Shown here piece after piece: positions 43,455-56,729 of a stretch of 64,000 nucleotides of DNA. Below the pieces are notes generated by a model. It ran no database searches and was not told where the DNA came from. It saw only the letters and a program-made list of their open reading frames with translations. This DNA comes from Coenobita brevimanus (Eukaryota > Arthropoda > Malacostraca > Decapoda > Coenobitidae). The DNA lies in the NCBI GenBank assembly GCA_032717465.1, contig CM064664.1, forward strand, positions 5,161,173 through 5,225,172, in the 5' to 3' direction. Within the stretch, counting starts at the first letter, position 1. Every line of letters begins with the position of its first letter. The position numbers and the translations under genes are program-made.

Positions 43455-44205
43455 CACTGAATGAAATACACGTATCACTACTGTATATGGACATATCAAT
43501 AAACATTTCTACGTGACTGTTGGGGAAAAAGCATTGACATAATAATGAGCTGAGCCTTCGAGGCTTTCACCAGTTCTAGGACGGATATGTGCGTTGATGA
43601 GATGAGCAGCCTACACACGAAATGCACAAACCATTACGTTTACATAACTCGCTTGAGCACCGTCAGCTGCCTGAGTGAGTCTGGTGACATGTGACAACAA
43701 TGAAAAATAATGTATGCAGCAATTATTGCATGCAGTAATTAATATACTGAATAACTCTGGAGTCTCCAGTAGGGCATATTTTCTTGCCATTATCCGTTTG
43801 TTAGAGTTGTGTTATTGATTTAAATTCGACGACTGCCTAATGGTTTATAACTGAGTGGATTGTGCGCCATGTCTCTTCAGTAGACGAACACTGCACAGGT
43901 CTTCTCTGTCGCCGAGCTCATCCTGGCCAACATGGGTGGGCCAGAAACGTCTTACGAGGGGTGATATTTTGTTTCTGGTCCATTTCACTCTGTTCATTCT
44001 AACTAAACAGTTTAGCATAAAGCTACCAAACAAACAGGTTGGGAACAGCATCAGGGATAACAGTTTTATACTATTGATATTCAATATGCATGCAACATGA
44101 CAGTGAATACAATGATGTCCAATGTTTTACAACATAATGGAGCAAAAATTACACCATTACAATGTCTGTGAGAACACTACCGTATTGTCTATTTGGTCTT
44201 ACGTT
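43454..44205. other. Intron sequence, no recognised gene
   Basis: Short open stretches on both strands at 43845-44100 show no family motif. Confidence 0.45.
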
Positions 44206-44220
44206 TTATTACTATTATTA

Positions 44221-44262
<42 letters not shown>

Positions 44263-44326
44263 ACTACTACTACTACTGCTGTTATTATTATTATTATTAT
44301 AATTATTATTATTATTATTATTATTT
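44206..44326. repeat. (TTA)n microsatellite, tail of the SINE-like copy 2
   Basis: Long ATT run with a CTA block inside. It adjoins the repeat at 44327 exactly where copy 1 has its AAT-rich tail. Confidence 0.93.
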
Positions 44327-44581
44327 ACTATAGTTGATGCTACATAAATCATCTATGTTTCATGGAGGACTTCATTTGTGTTTTCTTGAATTTGCCTATA
44401 CAGAATCCGCTGCTACATTGTTGATGTCCATAACTAGACTACGAGATTGTTGTGTACTGTCACTGGCATGGTATTCTCTCTTCCCTTCGGGCATGTAAGT
44501 CTACGGTGGTCACTCCCACTTTCTCATTTTTTTTTTTCCATGAGCCCACGAGTGTATCGTTACTCATGATCGCAACTGTAC
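44327..44581 (-). repeat. Short SINE-like repeat, copy 2 (inverted)
   Basis: Reverse complement of 24908-25165 with scattered substitutions. Both ends correspond, so this is an insertion unit with defined borders rather than a chance similarity. Confidence 0.75.
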
Positions 44582-44582
44582 C

Positions 44583-45815
44583 TCTAATGCCAATGTTTTA
44601 ATTTGTAGTTGTTTTGTGGGATACCGAGTATTTGAAAGTGGCGTGTGCTTATTTATTTATTTATTTTTTGCCTTAAAAATAAAAGTTTAAATCCTTCGAC
44701 AAGCTTATACTAACCTTGATCTTGTGTAGTACATCAACCCTCCTTCAACACTACATTCTAGTCTTTTATATTCATTCGTCTCTGCTCACGCAACACTTTT
44801 TGGTCTCCAGTGCCTTACAAAGAATTTCCAATCAAAATCTTATTTCCATTGCCAGTGCTACCTGTCCTACAATATCAATGTACAAAAAGTGTAGATCTAC
44901 TCAAGCCCCCCAAACACGGCTTCAATCACCGTTGGTACCACTCCTGTTCATTATCATATCGTCAACAGCTTCAGAATGTAATTACTCAAGTATTATGCTC
45001 ACTTTAAACTTAACTCCTAAACCTTGGGGGTCTTACAGGGCTAGCCATTCTCGTAAACATTGTTTTTTTCTTGAAAGTAGGCTTTTTCAACCTGTCATAG
45101 CTGCATAATTACAGCACACCAAACTTTCAGTGAAAGACCAAATTGTTTATTTATCCCTCGTCTCTCCGCTGTAAGTGTCCACAGGTCTGCTTTAGGTGGA
45201 GGCATTGTGGAGGAAGAAGGTGACTAATAGAGGGAATTTGGGGAGTCACAAAAGGCTGTGTTCATACGGGGGTGAGTTGGTAGTCACAGCCCACAGCCTT
45301 CGCATCACCCTGGGACAAAGAGGGATTCCGTGCTCGCATACACCCATGTTCCCTCTTGCCCCACTTGACCTTAACACTCCTCTCCACTGCTCCAGGCCAC
45401 CGCCTCATGAATGAATTATCACCCCTTATACGTTTGGGTAACTCAGTTTATTTGCCCAAATTTTCTGGTCTATCAAGAGTGACAATATGCAGAATGGAGG
45501 AGAGAAAAAAAAATCCTGAGATTTATTACACAAGACTTGCCATTACAATCACTTTACTTTCTCTGCGAGTACGTTTTCTGTGTCGCATAAGATCACTTGA
45601 GCTATCCCTGTGGTCATGTCCATTTCTGATACGTGTAGTTTTCTTTTTTGTCTAAACCAATACTACTTTTAAATCGAAACAAACCCACTTTCCATGTACG
45701 TTTCACTATTTCTCAGCAATTATTTTTGTTAATGCAAGTAAAAGAAAATAAATGTTATAGGCTTGCAAATTGCTCCCTCTAAACAATAATAACTACACAG
45801 TAATAGACATCCAAA
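44583..45815. other. Intron sequence, no recognised gene
   Basis: Some open stretches (44716-45108 and 45356-45655) without a recognisable motif. Confidence 0.45.
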
Positions 45816-45818
45816 TTC

Positions 45819-48610
45819 AAGATCTGTTCATTTCAATATGATTGGACACACTTCATAGAAAAGACTGGAGGTCATAGGCAGTAGGAAATATAGACAGAGG
45901 GTAACAGTTCCATAGGCGACCTGTTGCCTATATGAAGGACCGGGAGCAATGGTTAACTCGTGCATTAGAGTGTTGGACAGAAAACTGATGAGAGTTTGTT
46001 GCTAGACTGGTGCTACGTGCCTGCTACAGTGGTGGAGGAGTACAAGCAGATAGTTCAGAAGAGCAGAGGTCATTGAACTAATGACGGAAAATATATAAAG
46101 ATGCAACAGTGAAGTAAAGAGATAGAGGTTGTAGGGAGCAGTAAGAGGAAAAGAGAAAATGAGATGAAAAATCTTTGACTATACCTTGTTGAGAAGAACT
46201 GTATGTGGAAAGTCTCCCCACACATTAGAGTAGTAGTCTACACAGGGGCAAATGAAACCCCTGTTTAAAGTAAACAACTGTGTAGGGGTAAAGACGGTAT
46301 AGAGTCAACTTAGCACAGGTAATCTCTTTGAAGCAGATTTTGAAATAGAGGTAATACGAACTTTTCCAAGATAAATTCCGAGAGAATGAAACCTCAAACA
46401 TGTTCAAAGATGATGCAGGATCGAACTGAGTATTGTTAAAAATTAGAGGATATTCCTGTGGTAGATTTTCATGGATCGAAAGATGTAAGGACGGAGTTTT
46501 TGATGCATAAGAAAAAAAAAAAAAAACTTCTACCCGAGTCAGAGATATGAGCCAAGTCGGATATTAAATGTGCAACAGTTTCCTCTCTTGTTTGTTAAAG
46601 TAACTGCTGAGATGGATGCTGCGGGAAACGGATGGAAAGGTGAGGGCTGGAGTCACCAGCATATGAGTGAATAGGGTTAGATGTAAACCTTGGTAGGTCA
46701 TTCTTGAATCGAAGGAAGTGAGTTGGTGATGGGTCTGAACCCTGAGGAACACCTTTATTGATAGCCTAAGGTGAAGAACATTGATAGTCTACAACAGCAG
46801 CTATAGAACGGCTGGAGATAAAGGCAAAGGTAGAAACCGTGATAAAAATAAAGGAAATTAAAGACATATGCCAAACCCGATCGAAATCTTTTGAGATGTC
46901 TAGTGCAATGACAAATCTTTCACTAAAGTCCCGAAAGAAGAATGACCAGAAGTTTTAAAGGAAGGTGAGAAGATAGTAAGTGGAGCACCCCTGTCTGAAC
47001 CCATGCTGACAATCAGAAAATAGGTTATCATAGGACAGGTGCTTTATCTGTTTAATTATAGAAGAGACTCAAAATCTTAACAAAAACAAGATTATAGTGT
47101 AACTGAGCAATAGGCAGAGGAATGGGAATGATCACCGATCTATGAAAACAAAAATCCAGCAAGAAGGAAAGGTACAAGTTAGTTGACAAAGGTGAAATAG
47201 TTTACCAAGGAAGTGTGTAAGCACAGAAGCACGGTTCTTCAGGACAAATGGAGAGACCCCATCAGGCCCATATGCCTTGACACTAATAGCGCTAGTGACG
47301 GCAGTAAACACAACTGATGAAATCTTAATGACAGCCATGGGGAAGTAAGAGGGAGGAGATGATGGAGGAACAGCACCAGAGTCGTCTAAACTGGAATCAG
47401 AGGAGGCAGTCTGAGAACAGAGTTCTGCTTTTTCATCAGAAGAAACAGTTACAGTCATCAGAATGAAAAAGCGGAGGAAAGGATGAAGTTAAGTTGTAAG
47501 AGAGGTTTTTGGTAAGCACCAGAAGGAGCAGGAAGAATTTTAGTTAGTGCAACTGAAATGATTTTTAGCAGAGTGAAGGACAAACTAAACACAATTCCAG
47601 CCAGAATCATAAAAGAGATCAGATTGAGGGATGGGTTGGCTCCGGTACCTTTTGAAGGCCCTCTCCATGCTGTGGACAGCATTAGGACAAGCGTAATTAA
47701 ACAAAGTTTTTTTTTTTTTTTCACTAGGGATAGGATAAGAGAAAGGGAAGTATGCTTCCATGCCTGCGAGCATAACCTCCGCAATGCGTGAAGCACATTC
47801 AGATAGCTCTCAGTCATGGAAGCAAGAATCATTCAAGGGAAAATAAAAAACGTACTGCCTGAGGGCTTCCCAATTACCAGCTCTAAAGTGCCAAAGTCGC
47901 CGCTTCTTGGGAGGGTTTACAAGCCTTGCTGAGGTGATAGGACAGGTTAAGGTGATAATGCTGCAATCAGAGGAACCCAATGGAAAGAAAAGATTAGCAA
48001 CATAAGCAGAACGACCAGCTGTAAAGAAATGTTAAGTATTTTGAGACTTTCTCCAAGCCGGTGAGGGGTACAGATTAGGTGCTATCTAAGCTGCTCTAGG
48101 TCATAAAGTATAGAAAATATGCAGCTTTATTCACCCGGTGGATCAGTGAAAGGAGAGTAGAGCCACCGGTGGTGTTGATCTATGAAATCACCTAGAAAGG
48201 AGATTTCAGGGAAAGAAGAAGTTGCTTGGATGTTTCATCTCAGAAATATTATTCCCAAAGAATTTTTCATCATCAGTAGAACTCGTGGATAAGCAAACAG
48301 TGGAGATATACAGTAGTTAGTTACAGAATGGCAGAATATCCGAAGCTAGAAACTAGACAATTCAGAAGACTGAAGTTCAGGAACATGGGTGCATGATATG
48401 TTGTTGTGTACATATACACAACAGCTGCTTTTTGCTTTGGCGTGCGTATACAAAAAGTAGGACGATAGAGCAGAGTTTCCTTTAAGACGCCTCAGACAGC
48501 CGAGTCTCAGTACGGAGCAGAAGGTGAGGTTTAGAGGAAGAGAGGTGGCGTTCAGCAGAGAGAAAATTAGAAGGGCTGCGAATGTGCAGACATAAATAAA
48601 ATGTATCACA
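45819..48610 (-). pseudogene. Jockey-like LINE (second family), endonuclease + RT relic
   Basis: Read on the minus strand from 48610. Endonuclease pieces near 48600-48346 (CCVYVHNNISCTHVPELQSS); SDCSIITLTCPI near 47990-47930 (SDH-type motif region); NYACPNAVHSMERAFKRYRS near 47690; RT start YGPDGVSPFVLKNRASVLTH at 47270-47210; then eroded RT pieces to 46300; LSWKS-like and C-terminal pieces near 46400-45900. A 3' end near 45819 matches short fragments at 50266-50345 (minus) and 61000-61100 (plus). It is the same family as 62969-64000. Stops and frameshifts throughout make it inactive. Confidence 0.75.
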
Positions 48611-49010
48611 ACAAATCTAGTTTGCATTAATAGTGCACTATACTACCGTGACACATATTGCACTTGTAATGCAAGTTCACTTGCGCTGGAACCTGATATT
48701 GATTTCATTTCTGGCACATGTATTGCGAGTTCATTCACCATATCCTGAGATCATTTCCTTACACTCGTACTTTTCCTTATATTCTAAATTCTTCTGTGGT
48801 AAAATCACTTACTTGGGAAATTTCTTAGTGCACTAGAAGAAGAAAAAATAATTACTATTTTACTATCACAACAAATCCAGTTTGCATGTATATTGCACTC
48901 TATTACCATAACACATTCTTGCACTTGTACTGAAGGTTGATGCAGTGTAGCATAAGAGTGTTTTCTTACACCCATACCTTTTTTTATATTGTTAACTCTT
49001 TTTTTTCTTT
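48607..49010 (-). repeat. Diverged ~260-bp direct repeat, possible LINE 5' monomers
   Basis: ATCACAACAAATC(T/C)AGTTTGCAT occurs at about 48605 and again at 48865, and similarity continues through CACTTGTA...TG and CTTACAC...CATAC to about 49010. The pair lies exactly at the 5' side of the minus-strand LINE. Confidence 0.6.
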
Positions 49011-50089
49011 ATGTAAGATCACTATACACACTATTTATACTTTCCCAAAGACCATTGACTATTACCTCAACCTAGTGTGGTAAGTGAAGAAGTCACCTTT
49101 AACTCACTGCACTGGTAATGCATTTCCCTGTGAACCAGTTGCCGTTGCTGACAGTTCAGACAGATATAGCATTGCCTGTACATTTTTTGACCTGCAGGTG
49201 CCCATGTTCACCATGCTGTGACATGAAAGGTACTCTGCCTGGGTGACCCTCTCAGGCACTACAAGAGCACTGTGTCTCCTTGGTGCAGCAGTTATGCAAA
49301 CAGCCTGTCTGAACAGAATGAATACATTCACAACAGTAAGAGAGAAAAGATGTAGGAACTACTTCTTCTTGTACTACCTGCAGCACTACCCGCTTGTCAT
49401 GCTATTGGATGACCGCCATGTTACCACATTCCTCGGTGAGTAAAGCCCAATTCTCGCTTTTGGCTGGTAAAATAGGGTAGTGCTCCTCCTGGGCACTAAA
49501 GTGCCATGGGTTCATGACCCATATTCGAGGAGAAACTGTCAGTGTGGTTGATGTGTAGGAGTCATCACTTGAGACAACCATATTTGATGCTGAATAAATA
49601 AAGGACAGCCAGAGCATTCGCTCTCGAATACGTATCGCTCACCATTATAAAAAACCCTGATCAGTAATCCTTTACAATAGCGGACATACAGTCATAAGTT
49701 CGCCAAGATCTACTCATTTCAAGTGACATATCCCGAGATACTGCGCACAAAGCTGGAATACAATTTGCCCACTTGATCTTGAGATATTTTGGCATAACAA
49801 ACACACACACAGACACGCAGATACATTAACAGTTGCCAGTGTTTGCAATATCACCTCGCTAGTCGAGCAATAACAAGATGACAGAATCTTAAAAATGTCT
49901 TGGAATTTCACCTGCCGCATTTCATTTTCTCCTTGCACCCCTGTCTTCAAAAACTAGATTAGTAATCCATTGACATTCGAAGGCATATAATTTCAGCTTC
50001 ACCAAACGTAAGCAATTCAAGCCACACATCGCACGATACTAACAACAAAGTTTGGATACAAAATGCCCACTTAATACTGAGATATTTTG

Positions 50090-50093
<4 letters not shown>
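49011..50093. other. Intron sequence, no recognised gene
   Basis: No motif seen. Two segments (49640-49780 and 49960-50090) share short phrases such as CAAAATGCCCACTTAATACTGAGATATTTTG-like ends, hinting at another eroded direct repeat. Confidence 0.4.

Positions 50094-50126
<33 letters not shown>
50094..50126. repeat. (CA)n microsatellite
   Basis: Perfect CA run, next to a truncated LINE 3' fragment. Confidence 0.95.
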
Positions 50127-50127
<1 letters not shown>

Positions 50128-50179
50128 CGACAGGGCAGAGGGAGGACGCAGGTAACTATGCACAACATTTTTTTTTTTT

Positions 50180-50345
50180 TTTTTTATGCGAGGAAGAAGG
50201 AACAAAAGGCCATAAGCCCCCAATAAGAGTTCCCTCCAAGAGAAAAACAATATACAAGAGAGAGCCAAATTCAAAATCCATTCATTTCGAGATGCCTGGA
50301 CACACTGCGTTTGAGACTGGAGATCACAGGCAGCAGGCAGCAGGC
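50180..50345 (-). pseudogene. 3' fragment of the second Jockey-like LINE family
   Basis: CCAAATTCAAAATCCATTCA and GACTGGAGATCACAGGCAGC match the 3' end of the LINE at 45819 (CCAAATTCAAGATCTGTTCA and GACTGGAGGTCATAGGCAGT). Only the last part is present. Confidence 0.6.
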
Positions 50346-50639
50346 CACTACTAACCACACCTAATAGTATCTTTATATGAGTCAAGTTCTGTACTATGCT
50401 AAATTAAGTGACGTTCTAATATAGCAGAGAAAGAACAAGCAGAAAAAGTGTTGTCCAAAAAACAGAATACATACAAGTCATTGCATTCAAATGAATCCAC
50501 TGACACAACGTAAACATCAGCTGGGTGTCGTCATTATCACCAGGCGGGTAGCGGGGTGATGCAAATTTATGAGTAAAAATTATCTTTCTAAGTAAGAATT
50601 ACCTTTCTGCAAGATGAGTACTATCTTTAGTAAAGTGAA

Positions 50640-53600
50640 TTTGGAAGGAGTTAAGGGATAAAGGTAGGAAACTGATGATGATTTCTATCCAGAACTGTTC
50701 GACCTGGAAACGTATAGTAAATTAGTAAAGAAAGTGAATAAACTGGAGAAAAAATTTCAAAGGGAAATAGATGAAATTAAGACGGAGCTACGCATGAAGA
50801 AAGAAGAAAAGGAAAAATAATAAACGGAATTAAACAGAAAATACACAATTATAGATGAGCTGTCAGTTGAGATAGTTTCACTTAGAAGACCAGTGAAATG
50901 GTGTGTACAGTTGTCAGTCATGATAGTATTCTGGAGGAGTTCAGAAATGATACAGAGAAAATTAGGCATGCAAGCAGTCTCATAGACCAAAGCAGTGATA
51001 CTGAAGAGACGATAACCCAGGTCAACGAAACGATGAGAAATTGCAAAGATTAAGTACAAACTACGTTAGGAAAGTAAGGAAAAACTTCGAAACGAAAGCT
51101 GAAGAAAAAAGCATTACAAAGAAACTGAAAGAAATCATTAAAAACAACCTAAAACTGGTCAAAGAATCAGAAGATATCAACAAATCTCTAGTAATCATTG
51201 GTATAAATGAAGAAGAAATATAAAACTGAATCTCGAGAGACAAAAGGGAGATGGTAAATCTAATGAACATATTGCAGGAAGCATCAGAGGATATCTGTGA
51301 TAAATATAAAGAGGAACACAAAAGGCAAGGGATATATGAAATAAATACTGTAGGTCAAGGCCCCTGAAAGTAACCTTCCAAAGTGTGAACACTGTAGAAG
51401 CAATTTTATAAAATACTAATAAACTCATGGAAAAAGAGGATTTTTAAAAAGTTTGGATAAAAAATGCCTAACTAAGGAAGAATGGGGATCACTAAAGGAA
51501 AAGAGGGAAGAAACAAAAACAAACCTTAAAGAAATATCAGAGGAAAAGAGGAGCAAACTTTCTTTTACAAAGTTGTGCAATTACATGTAAGAAAATGGTA
51601 CATAAACAACATGGTCTGAGAAAAAGGAAGGTAGTAAACTCAAATGTCAATTATGTAAACAAGATTAAGTTGATGGACTCAAATGTAGATGGAATGGTAT
51701 CCAAATTATTAGAGATAAAAGACTATAACAAAGAAATGGAACCTCATATTATTTGCGTAACTGAAACAAATTTAACCTCAAGGGTATCAAATGACACCTG
51801 AAGCTGAAAGGATTACAATATACAGTATGGAAAAGAGATAGATTTTTTTTTTTTTTTAAATCTACAAGTCAAAGAGCTACAACTTGATATACCTTCACAG
51901 TTAGAACTGATTGCATTACAGATTGACACATCTGAAAGCAAAATGACTGTGGCAAATTTATTCATGCCATCCAGAACAAACACCATGAAAAGAAAGCGCA
52001 TATGAAGACTTGGCAGAAAGTACAATTCAGAGTTTTATAGCCCTACTACATACAATGAAAGACAAATCTGAAAGAATTATATTAATTGGAGATTTCAATA
52101 CAAATGTAAATGGGAATACTCTAGGTGGAGGAAGCTATGAAAGCTGTTGGGATCAAAAACTCCTAGATCTTGCACAGAAGTTTTTCTTAACACAATATGT
52201 CAAGGAAAACACGAGAAGGGGACTTGATGCATCATTACTAGATCTTTTATATATCAGGCAAGATCATGATATCGACAACATAATGTATCATCCTCTATTC
52301 GGCCAAAGCGAACATGTAGTATTAAATTTCAACTTCAGGATTGCATATGATATACATAACAGTAATGACAGTTACAAAAAGAGTCTAAACTACAAAAAGG
52401 GCAACTACCATGGCCTAAAGAAGTACTTCATAGAAATAGATTGGGAAATGGAGCTTAGAGGACCAGATATAAATGTTATATATAGAAAATTCTGCGAATT
52501 ATATGAAACAGGAGTCAAAAATTATCTAACTCAGCACAAAGAAACAGAAATACGGATAAAGAAGTAGTTTAACACAGAGTGTAAATAATCAAAAGAGAAG
52601 AAACTTGCTGTGAACCAGATACAGAAGACACAATAGTGAGAGGGCATATAATAGCTATAAACAGGCAAGAAATTTTTATACAAAGATAAGGAAAAAAGCT
52701 CGAAGGCAGTTTGAGGAAGACATTATTAATAAAAGTAGTGATCCACTGAATCCTTTTTACAGCTTCATCCGAAGCAAAACCAAAGTTAAAGATTCAATCC
52801 TGTCCATCATGGATGAGGGAATAACCTATATCCAAGAAAATGATATTTGCGAAGTTAGCAAAAATTTTAAGATTTTACAGAAGAAAGTAATTTTGAAGAG
52901 TTGATAAGGAACATGCATTCCCACACATTACCAGATATACGAATATCAGAATAGGAGGTACAGGAAGAGTTGTGTAAATTAGACAAAGGAAAAGCAAATG
53001 GTCCCGAAGAAATATCAGGTTTGATGCTATATGAATGTGCAGAAGAGTTAAGCAAGGTTAACTAAAAGCTATTTGGAAAAAAACAAATATTGTTCCCCTA
53101 TTAAAAAAAAGGAAACAGACAGAATCTACTCCACAGTAGACTAGTATCCCTGACAACTGTTGTTCGCAAAGTACTAAAAAAGCTAATAAGAAAAATCTAG
53201 ATAAGCCATCTGGAAAAATACAATATGATAACAGAAGGACAATTCAGTTTTAGAAAAGGAAAATCATTTGTAACAAATCAATTAAGCTACTATCATAAAA
53301 GTTGCAGAAACACTAAAGAAAAGATAGGCAAGGGTGGACAGTATCTATTTGGATTTTAAGAAAGCATTTGACAGAGTATCGCACCAAAGACTTTTATGGA
53401 AACTGTACCATCAAGCAGGCAGCTAAAGTAATCTTTTCTGCTGGACGCAGGATTTTCTCAGATAAAGGGAAATGCGAACAGTACTAAGGGGGAATTACTA
53501 ATCATGGAGGGAAGAGACTATCGGAGTTCCACAGGGCTCGGTGCTGACACCAATTATGTTTTTAGAATATATACATGACTTAGACAGGAACGTTTGAAAT

Positions 53601-54360
53601 GAAAGCAATCTAAATATGTTGGCTTATGATGCAAAAATACGAAGGGGAATTGCAAACACAGACTCTTGCAGAGAGCTACAAGAAGAATTAATTAAGCTTC
53701 ATGAATGGAATAGATTGCAAATGGTATTCAGTGTGAAAAATGCCATGTAATTAAGTTTGGTAAAAGTGGAAAAAGACCAGATTGGGGTTACAAGCTAGGA
53801 AGTTCAACCCTTCACATATCAGAAAAGAAGGACCTAGGAGTGACTACAATAACAGACTATGACCGGCTGACCACATAAATGAGAAGGTACTAAACATGCA
53901 CACACTGCTTGCTAATACGAGAATAGCATTCACAATTATAAATGAAGACATGCTGAGAAAGATAATAACATCATTCATGAGACCAACCCTGGAATATGTA
54001 TCACTGGTCTGGAATCATCATATCAAAAAACACATATTATAGATAACACTGAAAAAGTACAAAGGGCTGCTACAATATGGGTACATGAGTATGTTATATA
54101 AATGCATTTCAGGGAAAGAGAAAGTAGACATCAATGGGTATATAACGTACGGAAAGGCATCAGGAAGAAGACACTGCAAAAAACTGCACAAAATGAGAAG
54201 TGACAAAGACGTAAGGAAATTCAGTTTCCCAAACAGAGCAAATTATCAATGGGATGCATCACCGAATGAAACAGTGTGTGCCAAAACTATTCATAAATTA
54301 TAGGATATGTATGATAAAAATGGTTTAATACACTGGACAGTACGAGCTTGACTCATTCCT
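50640..54360 (+). pseudogene. CR1-like LINE copy 2, near full length, decayed
   Basis: An ORF1 relic at about 50690-51590 is Lys/Glu-rich with coiled-coil character (VKKVNKLEKKFQREIDEIKT, then ESEDINKSLVIIGINEEEI and LTKEEWGSLKEKREE after frame changes). ORF2 follows: SNVDGMVSKLLEIKDY and HIICVTETNLTS (51670-51780), LIGDFNTNVNGNTLG (52080-52115, GDFN catalytic box), FGQSEHVVLNFNF (SDH changed to SEH), RT pieces at 52980-53560 with SIYLDFKKAFDRVSHQRLLW, the active-site region at 53610-53640 with the expected FADD reading LAYD, and the C-terminus MSMLYKCISGKEKVDINGYI at 54085-54303. It ends GTAAAGATACCAAAAGGTAA before a long CA run. Many frameshifts; inactive. Confidence 0.88.
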
Positions 54361-54379
54361 GTAAAGATACCAAAAGGTA

Positions 54380-54504
<125 letters not shown>

Positions 54505-54529
54505 CGATGCAGGCGGTTACATTATTGTC

Positions 54530-55200
54530 TCACTATGTGGGCGATAACTGTAAAGTCCAGAATATACCCACTCTTGGAGTCACAAGCAACAAAGACTGTG
54601 ATGCAGATGTGATGACGTTTGGATGATGTGTATTGGATAAAAGCCAGTCAACCCCAGAATAATACATGGGACTCATCCGCCACCTATTTCTGGAAAGGGG
54701 AAACAAATGGTGGAAGATCCTATTCTCATTTGGTCAGAATTGGGCGAATTTTCCACACCCTGTCATTGGGTTAGGGTACCACGTAGGGGTAAACGTGCAG
54801 GAACCATAATATGGCAAGGTACTCTGTAATGTGTCATGTACCTTCCAGAGACAGGTGTGGTTGTGAGGTCGTCCATGATCCAGTAGTCCTTTATGGCATG
54901 CTTTTTTATGTGTGCCATCAATGTGGTGAGCGATAGCCACACATAAAATTCACCGACTTCAACAGGATACCATTCCGTCATGTTGGCTCTTTTCACAGGA
55001 AGGGAGGTCAAACCAGTGTCGAGAGATTTCCTGGTGATAGTGATCTTGTGCCTAGGTATTATGTCATGGACAGTGAAAAATTGCCATGGAAAATCCATGA
55101 TGCACGAGTTGCATGTCCCCAGAAAATCTGTCCAAATACATGCCTGAAGATCATCAAATGCAGCCTCCGTGGGCTGAAACCCGTTCCTCTCTGATCACAC
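54530..55200 (-). pseudogene. piggyBac-type transposase relic
   Basis: On the minus strand the open stretch 55098-54763 gives TEWYPVEVGEFYVWLSLTTL, then KKHAIKDYWIMDDLTTTPV and GRYMTHYRV, the N-terminal part of the DDE_Tnp_1_7 domain. Further on, in another frame (about 54655-54540), AFIQYTSSKRHH and VACDSKSGYILDFTVIA match the region that carries a catalytic Asp. Frameshifts lie between, and the C-terminal third and Cys-rich domain are missing. It is cut off by the CA run on its 3' side. Confidence 0.75.
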
Positions 55201-56600
55201 TTATTTTGACCGTCCCCACACTTGGCTTATGGGAACTGGGGCAATGGGCACGAGCACCATGTACACCTCGGCCACACTCTTTCGTCCATCACTATTATTA
55301 TTTAGGAGTCCTTATTTTCCTTTGTAATTTAGGTATACTGTTATTTGCGTCAAGTTTCCATCGCCTTATGAGAGAGGATAGATTCTCTTTCCTTACTAAT
55401 TTTGCATGGGACACCCTCTTATGCGCTTGTGTGTCATTTAAATAGCTTTAAGAACGACGTATACGTATTCATAGACGAGATCTTAGGACCTTCAGAACCA
55501 TAACGTCTCATAAATTTTAATCAAAATCAAAACCAAAGAATTTAAATTTAGTTTTGGAAGGAGTTTTCGTTGTGAAAGACTTGATGAAGGCTACATTTCA
55601 CCCCTGTATTTAAAAACTCGCCAGAGTTGAATAAAATCACTAGCGGTTGTAAGAATCCCCCTTTCACCCCTTCCTCCCCTGGGAAAAAAAAAAAAAAAAA
55701 AAACGCAGTTATATCTACAGTAGGTGGCTAATATACACGTAAACTTTTGATCAACAGCTTCTGCCAACCCTCTAATTTTCGCAACAAGTAGAAGGAAATC
55801 GTAACCAGAATTCCACACTGAATAAAAGGCTGCTGTCCAGTGCTGAGTTGGTAGTTCAAAGCCAGTTGGACTGAAGAGATAACAATGCACAATGATATTA
55901 TTACTTGTGCAGTCTGCATTATATTCTCATTTTGTTTCCTTCATTATAACTTGTCCAAGAATCTTTTTTCCTTTTGCATCTTATTTCACACAGCTAAGTA
56001 GCCGAATACCAATAATGTGGTTATGCATCTTTTCTGTGACGCCTTTTATGACTAGCAACATATCATAGTGCTGATATCTAGTTACATCTTAATATTCAAG
56101 ATGGAGAGGTGATACTGTTAGGCCAAGTTAAAGTGAACGGAGTAGATTAACTGGTCTTTTTCCCATGAGAAACCGTGAATACGACTTTGTTTCGGAGAGA
56201 GAAAACAGTGGAGTATATATAGAACAAATGGCTCACGTAGGAAGCAATTAACTGAGCAAGATTTATTACTAGAAAACATCCAAGGCATCGAAAAGACGGC
56301 CCCATGTGATAAACAGACTATAAGTGGAATTATTATTTTTTTTTTTTTTTGTTCATTCCTGCTACCGTCAGAAAATTCCAATCAGGAGACAATTTTCAGA
56401 CTGAGGGGTTAGTCGTACTTTCCTTAATGAAGGAGTAAATTATAGCCTCGATTAGATACAACTTTCACTACAAGAGTTCTTCCAAAGACTCCATGAAACT
56501 GTCTCTTCATTAGCTACAGGAAATGATAAATTACACCCTTGTAGTGTCGAGGGAATAAAGATAATTCATTCTGCCTGAAAACTATAAACGTATTGTGCAG
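55200..56600. other. Intron sequence, no recognised gene
   Basis: A-run at 55683-55703 and T-run at 56335-56350. No motif seen. The last bases form the polypyrimidine-poor acceptor TATTGTGCAG of the next receptor exon. Confidence 0.5.
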
Positions 56601-56729
56601 GTACAGCATGTTGGTTCACTTGCCGTACAGTCCTGACGGTGCCCGGGTGCTGCAAGTGGCTTCCTGGACCCCCACATCAGGTCTACGCTATCTCACACCT
56701 CCCACCCTTTTCCCGGAGAAATACACCAA
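56601..56729 (+). CDS. Ionotropic receptor, exon (LPYSP segment)
   Basis: AG acceptor at 56599-56600; donor AA|GTAATG after 56729. The first base completes the Arg codon from 24883, followed by YSMLVHLPYSPDGARVLQVA, then SWTPTSGLRYLTPPTLFPEK and YTK/N. The VHLPYSP...VASWTP...LFP-KY phrase is the characteristic bridge that leads into the ligand-binding domain in decapod ionotropic receptors. Two bases of a split codon carry over to the exon at 58500. No stop, no frame disturbance. Confidence 0.85.

Noticed and set aside
47132..47458. Separate host gene on the minus strand (YGPDGVSPFVLKN)
   Set aside because: The sequence is the start of a LINE reverse transcriptase and is collinear with LINE endonuclease pieces upstream of it.
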